NCBI RefSeq assembly: GCF_001417955.2
Contig: NZ_LKTM01000372.1
Coordinates: forward strand, 108,500-172,499
DNA: 64,000 bases
Direction: 5' to 3'
DNA from: Mycobacterium gordonae
GTDB lineage: Bacteria > Actinomycetota > Actinomycetes > Mycobacteriales > Mycobacteriaceae
How positions within the stretch are numbered: the stretch's first letter is position 1; every line of letters starts with the position of its first letter. The position numbers were made by a program, and so were the translations under genes. The notes under the pieces are model-generated. The model did no database searches. It saw only the letters and a list, made by a program, of their open reading frames with translations, and was not told where the DNA came from. Of this stretch, positions 39,719 to 47,634 are shown piece after piece.

Positions 39719-41170
39719 ATGCCAGTAGACGATTACGACGTGATAGTGCTCGGCGCCGGCCCGGTGGGGCAGAACGCCGCGGACCGGGCGCGGGCCACGG
39801 GGTTGAGCGTCGCGGTCGTCGAACGCGAACTGGTCGGGGGTGAATGCTCCTACTGGGCCTGCGTCCCGAGCAAGGCGCTGCTGCGTCCGGTCCTTGCCGT
39901 CGCTGACGTCCGTCGGGTGGACGGCGCACGCGAGGCGGTGACCGGTCAGATCGACGCCGCCGGTGTGTTCGGCCGGCGCAATCGGTATGTAAGCGACTGG
40001 GACGACACCGGTCAGGCCGACTGGGTGGACGGCATCGGCGCCACGCTGATCCGCGGCCACGGGCGATTGGCGGGTCCCCGCCGCGTCACCGTCACCACTT
40101 CGGCCGGTGAGCAGATGTCGCTCACGGCACGACACGCGGTCGTCATCTGCACCGGCACCCGTCCGGCGCTACCCGACCTGCCCGGCATCGGTGAAGCCCG
40201 GCCGTGGACCAATCGTCGAGCCACCGACAGCAGTTCGGTACCGGGCCGGCTCGCGATCGTCGGCGCGGGCGGTGTCGGCGTCGAAATGGCCACGGCGTGG
40301 CAGGGATTGGGAGCATCGGTGACCCTACTGGTCCGGGGCTCCGCGCTGCTGGGCCGGATGGAACCCTTCGTCGGTGAACTCGTCGGTGAGGGACTGGCGG
40401 CGGCCGGAGTCGACGTGCGCCTGGGCGTTTCGGTCCGGGCACTGAGCCGGCCGGACCCGGAAGGGCCCGTGCGTCTCACACTTGACGACGGCAACGAACT
40501 GGAGGTCGACGAAATCCTGTTCGCCACCGGACGGGCGCCGTTGACCGGCGACATCGGTTTGGAATCAATCGGTTTGGACCCAGGCAGCTGGCTCGAGGTC
40601 GACGACACCTGCCGGGTGACGGCAGTCGACGACGGATGGCTCTACGCCGCCGGCGACGTCAATCACCGCGCGCTGCTGACCCACCAGGGCAAGTACCAGG
40701 CCCGGATCGCCGGCGCGGCCATCGGCGCCCGCGCCGCGGGACGCCCCCTCGACACCGCGCCGTGGGGTGAGCATGCCACCACTGCCGATCACCATGCCGT
40801 GCCGCAGGCATTTTTCACCGACCCCGAAGCGGCCGCCGTCGGACTCACCGCGGAGCAGGCCGCCCAGAACGGCCATCGCGCCAAGATCATCGACGTCGAG
40901 ATCGGCGAGGTCGTGACCGGCGCAAAATTGTTCGCCGACGGCTACACCGGCCGGGCGCGCATGGTGGTCGACGTCGACACGCGCCACGTGCTGGGCGTGA
41001 CAATGGTGGGCCCCGGGGTCACCGAGCTGTTGCACGCGGCCACCATCGCCGTCGCGGGTCAGGTTCCGATCGAGCGGTTGTGGCACGCCGTGCCGTGCTT
41101 TCCCACGATCAGTGAACTGTGGCTGAGACTGCTTGAGGCGTATCGAGACTCGTTTATCGTGGTGGTCTGA
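39719..41170 (+). CDS. Class I pyridine nucleotide-disulfide oxidoreductase
   Basis: A 483-residue FAD flavoprotein of the mercuric-reductase/lipoamide-dehydrogenase type. FAD loop VIVLGAGPVGQNAA is at ~8-21, the redox disulfide at Cys43 and Cys48 in GECSYWACVPSK, the NAD loop IVGAGGVGVEMA near 181, and the second FAD site YAAGDVNH near 312. The dimer-interface His is kept in HAVPCFPTISELW. Its specific substrate is not evident. ATG at 39719 begins 2 nt after the HAD stop, so it is in the same operon. Confidence 0.88.
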   Translation: MPVDDYDVIVLGAGPVGQNAADRARATGLSVAVVERELVGGECSYWACVPSKALLRPVLAVADVRRVDGAREAVTGQIDAAGVFGRRNRYVSDWDDTGQADWVDGIGATLIRGHGRLAGPRRVTVTTSAGEQMSLTARHAVVICTGTRPALPDLPGIGEARPWTNRRATDSSSVPGRLAIVGAGGVGVEMATAWQGLGASVTLLVRGSALLGRMEPFVGELVGEGLAAAGVDVRLGVSVRALSRPDPEGPVRLTLDDGNELEVDEILFATGRAPLTGDIGLESIGLDPGSWLEVDDTCRVTAVDDGWLYAAGDVNHRALLTHQGKYQARIAGAAIGARAAGRPLDTAPWGEHATTADHHAVPQAFFTDPEAAAVGLTAEQAAQNGHRAKIIDVEIGEVVTGAKLFADGYTGRARMVVDVDTRHVLGVTMVGPGVTELLHAATIAVAGQVPIERLWHAVPCFPTISELWLRLLEAYRDSFIVVV

Positions 41171-41185
41171 GAAGAAGGAGCCACG

Positions 41186-41632
41186 ATGGACGGATTCCAT
41201 CCCGACTTCACCGCCCACGATGCCGACGAGCGCCGTAAACGCGTTCATCACATTCGGGCGTCCGAACTCGATTCGGACACCGCCCAGACAGCCGGCTTGC
41301 AACGCTTCGCCGCCATCAGCGGCAAATCGGTGGGCGCACAGCAACTGTGGATGGGTGAGACCTACATCGAGCCGGACACGGCGTCGGGCAACCATCACCA
41401 CGGCGAGTCCGAGACAGCGATCTATGTGCGAAGCGGCCACCCGGAGTTCGTCTTTCACGATGGCGTGCAGGAAGTCCGCATCAAGACCGGGCCCGGTGAC
41501 TACATCTTCGTCCCACCGTTCGTGCCGCACCGTGAGGAGAACCCGGACCCGGCCACGCCGGCCGAGGTGGTCATCGCCCGCAACAGCCAGGAGGCGATCG
41601 TGGTGAACCTGCCGGAGCTCTATCCCCTGTGA
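41186..41632 (+). CDS. Cupin-domain protein
   Basis: A 148-residue single-domain cupin. Metal ligands are in GNHHHGESETAIYV near 71-84 (two His and Glu) and in VPPFVPHREENP near 113 (His). Cupins of this kind may be dioxygenases, isomerases or simple binding proteins. ATG 41186 follows AAGGAG. It is 15 bp after the flavoprotein and ends the presumed TetR-controlled operon. Confidence 0.85.
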   Translation: MDGFHPDFTAHDADERRKRVHHIRASELDSDTAQTAGLQRFAAISGKSVGAQQLWMGETYIEPDTASGNHHHGESETAIYVRSGHPEFVFHDGVQEVRIKTGPGDYIFVPPFVPHREENPDPATPAEVVIARNSQEAIVVNLPELYPL

Positions 41633-41639
41633 GACGCGC

Positions 41640-42038
41640 TCAGTAGACGGCTATCTCGATCAGATTGCCGTCGACGTCCCGGCAGTAGTGAGACGTCATC
41701 GGTCCTAAAGCGCCGGTCCTGGTCACCGGTCCCGCCACGATGTCGACGCCACAGGCGCTCAGGTGCGCACGCACCTCGTCCGGGCTCGCTCGGGTGATCA
41801 GGCACAGGTCTTCGGATCCGGCCGCTTCGACCGAACCGGTCACCCACTGGGGATCGTCGGCGAGCGCGCCGACCGGGCGCAGGTTGATCTTCTGATCACC
41901 GAAACGCAGCGCCGTTCTGCCGGACTCACCGAACGTCTCGCGCGTCATGCCCAGTACCCGCTCGTACCACCGCGCGGTGTCCTCGACGTCGCGGCAATTG
42001 ATCACCACGTGGTCGAAGCGTTCGATGGCGATGCCCAC
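41640..42038 (-). CDS. VOC-family (glyoxalase-like) protein
   Basis: A 132-residue VOC domain beginning AIERFDHVVINCRDVEDTA, with YERVLGM, INLRP near residue 57, and the C-terminal strand GPMTSHYCRDVDGNLIEIAVY. His in FDHVV, and Glu in LIEIAV, are the usual metal ligands. The GTG at 42038 is preferred, because TGTAAT lies 6 nt upstream; an ATG at 42065 is an alternative. Divergent from the GntR gene, with a shared operator in the gap. Tail-to-tail with the cupin gene. Confidence 0.82.
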   Translation of the reverse strand: MGIAIERFDHVVINCRDVEDTARWYERVLGMTRETFGESGRTALRFGDQKINLRPVGALADDPQWVTGSVEAAGSEDLCLITRASPDEVRAHLSACGVDIVAGPVTRTGALGPMTSHYCRDVDGNLIEIAVY

Positions 42039-42068
42039 CTTCCCATTACACCACTTGACGCCCATCTT

Positions 42069-42092
42069 ATAAGACGTTTTAATACGTCCTAT
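42069..42092. promoter_or_regulatory. Probable GntR operator in the VOC-gntR gap
   Basis: ATAAGACG (42069-42076), an 8-nt T/A-rich spacer, and CGTCCTAT (42085-42092) form an imperfect palindrome with one mismatch per arm. It overlaps the start codon of the GntR gene and lies about 31-54 bp upstream of the VOC gene's GTG, as expected for autoregulation and repression of the neighbour. Confidence 0.55.
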
Positions 42093-42900
42093 GACATCTG
42101 GATCGCACCGACTGGACCTCGATGACGCCGAGCTACGAATATCGCGGGGCAGCGTGCCGGCGACCACCCAGCTCGCCGAGGCCCTGAAGGCGCAGATCGT
42201 CGCACAACGCTTACCCGCCGGCGGTCGGTTGCCCAGCGAAAAGGAATTAATCGATCGCACCGGACTGAGCCGGGTGACCGTGCGGGCCGCGGTGGGGATG
42301 CTCGAAAGCCAGGGATGGCTGGTTCGGCGCCAGGGATTGGGCACCTTCGTCGCCGAGCCCGTCAAGCAGGAGCTCACATCCGGCGTCCGTACCATCACCG
42401 AGGTGTTGTCGGACTCCGGCATCACGCCGTTGGTGGATGTGCTTTCTCACGGCATCACCAACGCACCGCAACGGATCTCAGACATCCTGGGTACCCACGA
42501 GGTGCTCTGCGTGCGTCGGCGCTTCCGGGCCGGAGACGAACCGCTGGCCGTCGTCACCGCGTACCTGCCGACGGGGTTGGGCCTGGCCGTCGAGCCACTA
42601 CTCGAAGGCACGCCGGCGACCGAGACCACCTACTCGATGTGGGAGCAGCGACTGGGCGTGCGCATCGGTCGCGCCACCTATGAGATCCAAGCCGAGGGCG
42701 CGTCGGACGACATCGTCGCCGCGCTGGACCTCCCGGCCGGCGCACCCGTCCTCGTTGTCGACCGGATCACCTACGCCGAGGACGACAAACCTCTCGAAGT
42801 CGTGGTGTTCCACCATCGTCCCGAGCGGTACCGGTTCTCCGTCACATTGCCACGAAGGATCGACGGTCCCGGGGCCGGACTCATCGAAAGTGGGCACTGA
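42091..42900 (+). CDS. GntR/HutC-family transcriptional regulator
   Basis: A 269-residue repressor. The N-terminal winged helix (~22-88) contains LAEALKAQIVAQRLPAGGRLPSEKELIDRTGLSRVTVRAAV and QGLGTFVAEP. A UTRA ligand-binding domain follows (~105-255, with VLCVRRRFRAGDEPLAVVTAYLP). This is the HutC subgroup and corresponds to Rv0792c of M. tuberculosis. ATG 42091 overlaps the inverted repeat ATAAGACG-N8-CGTCCTAT. A luciferase-like gene follows after 3 bp and is probably co-transcribed. Confidence 0.88.
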   Translation: MTSGSHRLDLDDAELRISRGSVPATTQLAEALKAQIVAQRLPAGGRLPSEKELIDRTGLSRVTVRAAVGMLESQGWLVRRQGLGTFVAEPVKQELTSGVRTITEVLSDSGITPLVDVLSHGITNAPQRISDILGTHEVLCVRRRFRAGDEPLAVVTAYLPTGLGLAVEPLLEGTPATETTYSMWEQRLGVRIGRATYEIQAEGASDDIVAALDLPAGAPVLVVDRITYAEDDKPLEVVVFHHRPERYRFSVTLPRRIDGPGAGLIESGH

Positions 42901-42903
42901 CCA

Positions 42904-43905
42904 ATGACTTCCGATACCCGATTCGGGCTCATCCTGGCGCTCACCGTCAACGGCCTGGCAGTGAGCGCCTATCCGGACATGGTCGCCGTCTCGCAGAAGG
43001 CGGAACGATACGCCTTCGATTCGGTGTGGTTGTGCGACCACTTCCTCACGATCAGTCCCGACGATTACGTCAAAGATGCCGGCATTGCGGGCGAATCGGG
43101 CGAGGCGCAGTCCGGCCCGCCACCCACATCGCTTCCGCTGCTGGAGTGCTGGACGGCGCTCAGCGCGCTGGCACGCGACACCACCCGGCTACGGCTGGGC
43201 ACCAGCGTGCTGTGCAATTCCTACCGCCACCCTTCGGTGCTGGCGAAGATGGCCGCGACGCTCGACGTCATCTCCGGTGGCCGCCTCGATCTCGGGATGG
43301 GCGCCGGTTGGTTCCAGCGTGAGTTCGATGCCTACGGGATTCCGTTTCCGCCGGTGCGCGAACGGGTCTCGGCGCTGGCCGAGGCGCTGGAGGTGATGAA
43401 GGCGGTGTGGACGCAACCCAACCCCGCCTTCACCGGCGAGTTCTACAGCTTGAACGGCGCCATCTGCGATCCGCCTCCGGTTCAGCGACCCCATCCGCCG
43501 CTGTGGATCGGCGGGGAGGGCGATCGGGTGCAACGGATCGCCGCCCGGGCCGCCCAGGGTCTCAACGTGCGGTGGTGGTCGCCTCAACAAGTCACCCGGC
43601 GTCGCGACTTCCTGGACCGGGCCTGCGAGTCGGCGGGCCGGGACCCGGCAACGCTGCGCATGTCGGTCACGGTGCTGCTCGCGCCGACCGACTCCGCGGA
43701 AGAGGAGGCACGCCTCCGCACCGAGTTCGCCTCCATCCCCGAGTCGGGTCTGATCATCGGGTCACCCGAGCGATGCATCGAACGCATCGGCGAATACCGA
43801 AGCTGCGGTATAGACCAGTTTCTCGTCACGATCCCGCACGTCGTCGAGTCCCAGTACCTCGATATCGTCGGCAGCGACATCATTCCGCGGTTTGCAGCCG
43901 GGTGA
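42904..43905 (+). CDS. Luciferase-like (F420/FMN-dependent) monooxygenase
   Basis: A 333-residue TIM-barrel protein of the bacterial luciferase family. Family segments: FDSVWLCDHFLT near 38-49, LRLGTSVLCNSYRHPSVLAKMAATLDVISGGRLDLGMGAGW near 97-137, and WIGGEGDRVQRIAARAAQGLN near 200. Such proteins use FMN or, in mycobacteria, coenzyme F420; the cofactor cannot be decided. It lies 3 bp after the GntR gene. Orthologue of Rv0791c. The long insert around residues 55-75 is specific to this subgroup. Confidence 0.88.
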   Translation: MTSDTRFGLILALTVNGLAVSAYPDMVAVSQKAERYAFDSVWLCDHFLTISPDDYVKDAGIAGESGEAQSGPPPTSLPLLECWTALSALARDTTRLRLGTSVLCNSYRHPSVLAKMAATLDVISGGRLDLGMGAGWFQREFDAYGIPFPPVRERVSALAEALEVMKAVWTQPNPAFTGEFYSLNGAICDPPPVQRPHPPLWIGGEGDRVQRIAARAAQGLNVRWWSPQQVTRRRDFLDRACESAGRDPATLRMSVTVLLAPTDSAEEEARLRTEFASIPESGLIIGSPERCIERIGEYRSCGIDQFLVTIPHVVESQYLDIVGSDIIPRFAAG

Positions 43906-43996
43906 GCCGAGTCGCTCAGCGAATTCTCAACTGATTCTTCGGATTCCCTGGCCCTGGCTCAAGGATTCACATAGTCGGCTCCCGGAGCATGGGACC

Positions 43997-44467
43997 ATGT
44001 CTGAGCCCATGGGCGAGCCGCTGAACACCAACCTGATCGAACGCTACCTGTGCACTCGGGCGCGGCGTTACTTCCGCGGCCGGCACGATGGCGAGTTCTT
44101 CTTCGTCCTCAACACCGCCCTGCGCTTGCATGTCCATCTCGAGATCCCGCCCATGCACCCGGACGTGTTCACCATCCGCGTCACCCCCGCGTGCTTCTAC
44201 CCCGCCTCCGAACGCCCCCGGTTGGCGGCCCTCGCCGGCGCCTGGAACGAGCAGCATCGCGACGTCACCGCGATCGTGCACGGATCGTCCGACCCGCAGC
44301 GCATCGGTGTCATGGCCGAGCAGTCCCGGTGGATCGGTGAGCGGGTGCGCTTCGATGACCTGGCGGCGTTCGCCGACCGGGCCACCGCGGCGGCCATCGA
44401 TCTGTTCAGCCGGTTGACCGTCGCCGCGGAATTAACCTCGCCGCCTCTGCTACTCGACGCGAGCTGA
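43997..44467 (+). CDS. YbjN-like (type III chaperone fold) small protein
   Basis: A 156-residue protein with the alternating pattern of the YbjN / secretion-chaperone fold: a helix (LNTNLIERYLCTRARRYF), strands (GEFFFVLN, LHVHLEI, FTIRVTP) and a long helix with LAALAGAWNEQHRDVTAIV. There are no catalytic residues. The related family has been linked to stress tolerance, but its function here is unknown. ATG 43997 is chosen after GGAGCATGGGACC; the 90 bp before it hold no obvious regulatory site. Confidence 0.65.
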   Translation: MSEPMGEPLNTNLIERYLCTRARRYFRGRHDGEFFFVLNTALRLHVHLEIPPMHPDVFTIRVTPACFYPASERPRLAALAGAWNEQHRDVTAIVHGSSDPQRIGVMAEQSRWIGERVRFDDLAAFADRATAAAIDLFSRLTVAAELTSPPLLLDAS

Positions 44468-44472
44468 CCCGG

Positions 44473-45147
44473 TCAGGCGGTCAGGACCGCGTCGAGCGCC
44501 GAATAGAACAGCCCCAAGCCGTCGTCGGACGGACCGGTCAACGCCTCGATCGCGTGCTCGGGGTGCGGCATCAAGCCCACAACGCGCCCGTTGGCCGAGC
44601 TGATGCCGGCGATGTCGTGCAGTGAGCCGTTGATGTTCTCGCGGTAGCGGAAGACCACCCGCCCCTCGCCTTCCAGCTGTTCGAGTACCGGCTTGGGCGC
44701 GACATAGCGGCCTTCGCCGGACTTCAGCGGTATCAGCAGGTCGGCGTCGGACTCGAAACGCGACGTCCAGGCGGTCGAGGTGGAAGCGACGCTCAACCAC
44801 ACATCACGGCAGACGAAGTGCAACCCGATATTGCGCGTCAGAGCACCCGGGAGCAGACCCGCCTCGCAGAGCACCTGAAAGCCGTTGCAAATTCCCAGCA
44901 CCGGCATGCCACGGCCGGCGGCCGCTACCACTTCCCCCATCACCGGAGCGAATCTGGCGATGGCGCCGGCGCGCAAATAGTCACCGTAGGAGAAGCCGCC
45001 GGGAACCACCACGGCGTCGACGCTCTTGAGATCGGCATCCGCGTGCCACAGGCTGACCGCCTCGGCGCCCACCATGCGTGCGGCACGCGCGGCATCGACG
45101 TCATCGAGGGTGCCCGGGAAAGTGATGATGCCGATCCGCGCCGTCAC
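44473..45147 (-). CDS. purQ: Phosphoribosylformylglycinamidine synthase glutaminase PurQ
   Basis: A 224-residue class I glutamine amidotransferase. The nucleophile Cys is in VLGICNGFQVL near residue 86, and the catalytic His and Glu are in MPHPEHAIE near 195. It releases ammonia for PurL. The start GTG at 45145-45147 overlaps the purS stop (GTGA), so PurS and PurQ are co-translated. It follows two minus-strand genes for a luciferase-like enzyme and a secreted protein. Confidence 0.95.
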   Translation of the reverse strand: MTARIGIITFPGTLDDVDAARAARMVGAEAVSLWHADADLKSVDAVVVPGGFSYGDYLRAGAIARFAPVMGEVVAAAGRGMPVLGICNGFQVLCEAGLLPGALTRNIGLHFVCRDVWLSVASTSTAWTSRFESDADLLIPLKSGEGRYVAPKPVLEQLEGEGRVVFRYRENINGSLHDIAGISSANGRVVGLMPHPEHAIEALTGPSDDGLGLFYSALDAVLTA

Positions 45148-45383
45148 TGCGGGTCCCGGCTGATGGTCCAGTCCTCGATCACGGTGTTCGCCAGCAGCGA
45201 TTCGGCGATTTCGGCGAGCTGGGAGTCATCCACCGTGTCGTCGACCTCTAACTCAAATCGCTTGCCCTGACGGACATCTGAGATTCCGGGGTGGCCCAGC
45301 CGCCCCAGAGCACCGACAATCGCCTGACCCTGCGGGTCAAGGATCTCCGCTTTGGGCATCACATGCACGACCACCCGGGCCAC
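45144..45383 (-). CDS. purS: Phosphoribosylformylglycinamidine synthase subunit PurS
   Basis: A 79-residue PurS subunit, which joins PurL and PurQ into the FGAM synthetase complex. It shows VVVHVMPKAEILDPQGQAI at the start and the conserved HPGISDVRQGKRFELEV in the middle. The GTG at 45383 has GAGGAGG about 8 nt upstream. It overlaps purQ by 4 bp. Confidence 0.93.
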   Translation of the reverse strand: MARVVVHVMPKAEILDPQGQAIVGALGRLGHPGISDVRQGKRFELEVDDTVDDSQLAEIAESLLANTVIEDWTISRDPQ

Positions 45384-45445
45384 TGCGTTCCTCCTCAGCT
45401 CTGACGCCTGCGCGTCCGGGCCAACTCTACCGACCCCCGCGACAC

Positions 45446-46195
45446 CTAGGCGACCAGAACCAGGCCGTCGCCGCCCAGCTCGGTGATGCGGCGCTGCGGG
45501 TCCCCGTCCGGATCCAGAGCGGCGTCGCTGCGCGCGGTCCACGCGTTGACCTCGAATTCGCGGCCGGCCAGGTCAGACGCGGCGCGGGCGGCGCGGGCCG
45601 CCGCGATGAATTCCTCGATCCGGGGATGGTCGAGCGCAATGTTCATGGCGTCGCATCGCGCGCCGGCGATCCTGGCCAGGCTCAAGCTGTTGACCCCCAG
45701 CAACACCGGCGGACGAGGGGAAGGGAGCGGGAAGCCGGCCCAGCGGTCGGCCCGATCGGGGTCCCACTGAGCGTCACACAAGTCCAGAACGTGGACGAGG
45801 TGGCGGTGGCGCTCGCGTATCGAGTCGTACAGCGGGATGTTGAGCAGATCATGCTCCCGGGCCCACGAGCTGCCGGGAGCCGCACCCGCGCCGAGGCCGA
45901 AGACGAATCGCCCGCCGCTGATCTCCTGCACCGAAGCCGCCGCTGCGACCGCCACTCCGGCCGGCCGGTTGGCGGCGTTCACCACCAGGGTGCCGATGCC
46001 GATGGTGGAGGTCGCGGCCGCCAGGGCGCCGGCCAGCGTGAAGCACTCGAGCATCCGGGTCCCGGACAACATGGCACCGGATATGTGGTCGAAAATCCAC
46101 GCTCTGCCGAAGCCTTCGGCTTCGGCCTTCCGGACCTGGTCGCGAAGCTGCGGCCAGGGATGGTTGGCCGCGCTGTAGAGGACGTCGAGTTTCAT
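45446..46195 (-). CDS. Luciferase-like oxidoreductase
   Basis: A 249-residue TIM-barrel protein of the luciferase-like family. It begins MKLDVLYSAANHPW, with GRAWIFDHISG near 31 and IGIGTLVVNAANRP near 66, and the signature EISGGRFVFGLGAG near 91. It is shorter than average; the C-terminal part (LPSPRPPVLLGVNSLSLARIAG, DHPRIEEFI) is present, so it looks complete. Cofactor FMN or F420. ATG at 46195; weak ribosome site. It lies 62 bp upstream of purS. Confidence 0.8.
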   Translation of the reverse strand: MKLDVLYSAANHPWPQLRDQVRKAEAEGFGRAWIFDHISGAMLSGTRMLECFTLAGALAAATSTIGIGTLVVNAANRPAGVAVAAAASVQEISGGRFVFGLGAGAAPGSSWAREHDLLNIPLYDSIRERHRHLVHVLDLCDAQWDPDRADRWAGFPLPSPRPPVLLGVNSLSLARIAGARCDAMNIALDHPRIEEFIAAARAARAASDLAGREFEVNAWTARSDAALDPDGDPQRRITELGGDGLVLVA

Positions 46196-46215
46196 TGTCT
46201 CAGAACATGTTTCAG

Positions 46216-46905
46216 CTAGGGGCAGGACGCGATGTAGGCCTCGCACAGCGGGGCGGTCAGGGCGTCCAGGACCGCGGCGTCGCTCAGCACCGGCCAGTCC
46301 ACCTGAGGGGTCCCGGCCGCCCACAGTGTGAGTTCGCTGATCGTGCTGCTCGCCACGTGCGCGACCAGGTAGGTGTGCATGATGACCGGACCGCTGATCA
46401 CGGCGGCCATCCGGGTGGGTTCGTCGTCGGTCACCGAAGGCGATTGCGCGGGAGCTCCCAGCTGGCATCCGCGCAACGCGGCGACGGCGGTGCCGAACAC
46501 CGACGCGGCGAGCGCACCCCCGCGCGCGGTGTCCCCGCGCCAGTGCACGATCTGCGCGGATAGCTGCCACTGCCCCTCCGGCCGCGCCACCGTGGCCCGC
46601 GCAGCCACCGCGGAATTGCGGCTGTCCTGGGGAAACGCCATGGTGTTGCACACTTGCTCGAACCTGAACTGCGGGGTTGCTCCGCCCGTCACCGCGGAGT
46701 CGATACCGGCCAAAGCCGGCCAGTTGTACACCGAGTGCAGAGGTATCGACCGCTGGCCGATCCAGGCGCTGCCCGGGATCTGATCGCATACCGGCGGGCA
46801 GGTTTCCGGCTCGGAATGGGCAGGGGTCGCGGCGACGAGCGCGATCGCGAAGCTGCCGGCGACCATCATGGTCGCCAGAAACACCCTCAGCTGTACAGCC
46901 CCCAT
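46216..46905 (-). CDS. Secreted protein of unknown function
   Basis: A 229-residue exported protein. The signal peptide (residues ~6-32, VFLATMMVAGSFAIALVAATPAHS) ends in a type I AHS-E-like cleavage site. After it there are six Cys in the mature part (including CPPVCDQ near residue 36 and CEAYIASCP at the end) that could form disulfides. I recognise no family. The ATG at 46905 has TACGAT 9 nt upstream. It is divergent from the metallo-hydrolase gene, with only 18 bp between the start codons. Confidence 0.72.
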   Translation of the reverse strand: MGAVQLRVFLATMMVAGSFAIALVAATPAHSEPETCPPVCDQIPGSAWIGQRSIPLHSVYNWPALAGIDSAVTGGATPQFRFEQVCNTMAFPQDSRNSAVAARATVARPEGQWQLSAQIVHWRGDTARGGALAASVFGTAVAALRGCQLGAPAQSPSVTDDEPTRMAAVISGPVIMHTYLVAHVASSTISELTLWAAGTPQVDWPVLSDAAVLDALTAPLCEAYIASCP

Positions 46906-46923
46906 CAAGGCACAATCGTAGAC

Positions 46924-47562
46924 ATGCAACTGACGCATTTCGGACATTCCTGCTTACTCGCCGAGTTCGGTCAGACCAAAATTCTTTTTGATCCCGGCAC
47001 TTTCGCGCACGGCTTCGAAGGGATCACCGGGTTGTCGGCCATTCTGATCACCCACCAACATCCCGACCACGTCGACGTCTCGCGGCTGCCCGCGCTGCTC
47101 GAAGGCAACCCGAACGCCGTGCTGTATGCCGACCCGCAGACCACCGAGCAACTCGGCGAGCCGTGCCGGGCGGTGCACGTCGGCGACGAGCTCTCGGTCG
47201 GCCAGCTCAGTATCCGGGCGGTGGGCGGACGGCACGCCGTCATCCATCCGGAAATACCGGTGATAGAGAACATTTCGTTTCTGGTGGGCGATGGCGAACA
47301 CCGTGCCCGACTGATGCATCCCGGTGACGCGTTGTTCGTTCCGGAGGAACCGGTCGACGTCCTGGCCACTCCGGCCGCCGCCCCGTGGATGAAGATCTCG
47401 GAGGCCGTCGACTATCTGCGCGCCGTGGCGCCGGACCGCGCGGTGCCCATTCACCAGGGTGTGATCGCGCCCGAGGCGCGGGGTATCTACTACGGCCGGC
47501 TCACCGAGATGACCACCACCGATTTCCAGGTGCTGCCGGAAGAGAGCGCAGTCACGTTCTGA
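46924..47562 (+). CDS. Metallo-beta-lactamase-fold hydrolase (UlaG-like)
   Basis: A 212-residue MBL-fold protein. The metal motif is THQHPDHVD near residues 43-51 (HxHxDH), with a further His in LMHPGDALF near 119 and His in VPIHQGVI near 169. UlaG-type enzymes act on lactones or phosphodiesters; the substrate here is unknown. ATG 46924 has CACAAT 7 nt upstream, so it may be leaderless. A strong bidirectional terminator follows 3 bp after the stop. Confidence 0.85.
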   Translation: MQLTHFGHSCLLAEFGQTKILFDPGTFAHGFEGITGLSAILITHQHPDHVDVSRLPALLEGNPNAVLYADPQTTEQLGEPCRAVHVGDELSVGQLSIRAVGGRHAVIHPEIPVIENISFLVGDGEHRARLMHPGDALFVPEEPVDVLATPAAAPWMKISEAVDYLRAVAPDRAVPIHQGVIAPEARGIYYGRLTEMTTTDFQVLPEESAVTF

Positions 47563-47565
47563 CGA

Positions 47566-47623
47566 CGAGCAGACGCAAAATCACCCGGGAGCGTATGCTC
47601 CACGGTGATTTTGCGTCTGCTCG
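47566..47623. terminator. Bidirectional terminator, 20-bp perfect stem
   Basis: Perfect 20-bp arms at 47566-47585 and 47604-47623. The inner end is A/T-rich (CAAAATCACC), and the 18-nt loop holds a GGAGC/GCTCC stem. It lies between the convergent MBL and FAD-dehydrogenase genes, and a short T-run exists on each strand within the stem. One of the clearest terminators in the window. Confidence 0.75.
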
Positions 47624-47634
47624 CCCAAGGAAGG

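Noticed and set aside
46196..46215. AACATGTT palindrome upstream of the luciferase-like gene
   Set aside because: Short (8 bp) and unsupported by a second copy; expected by chance at this length.
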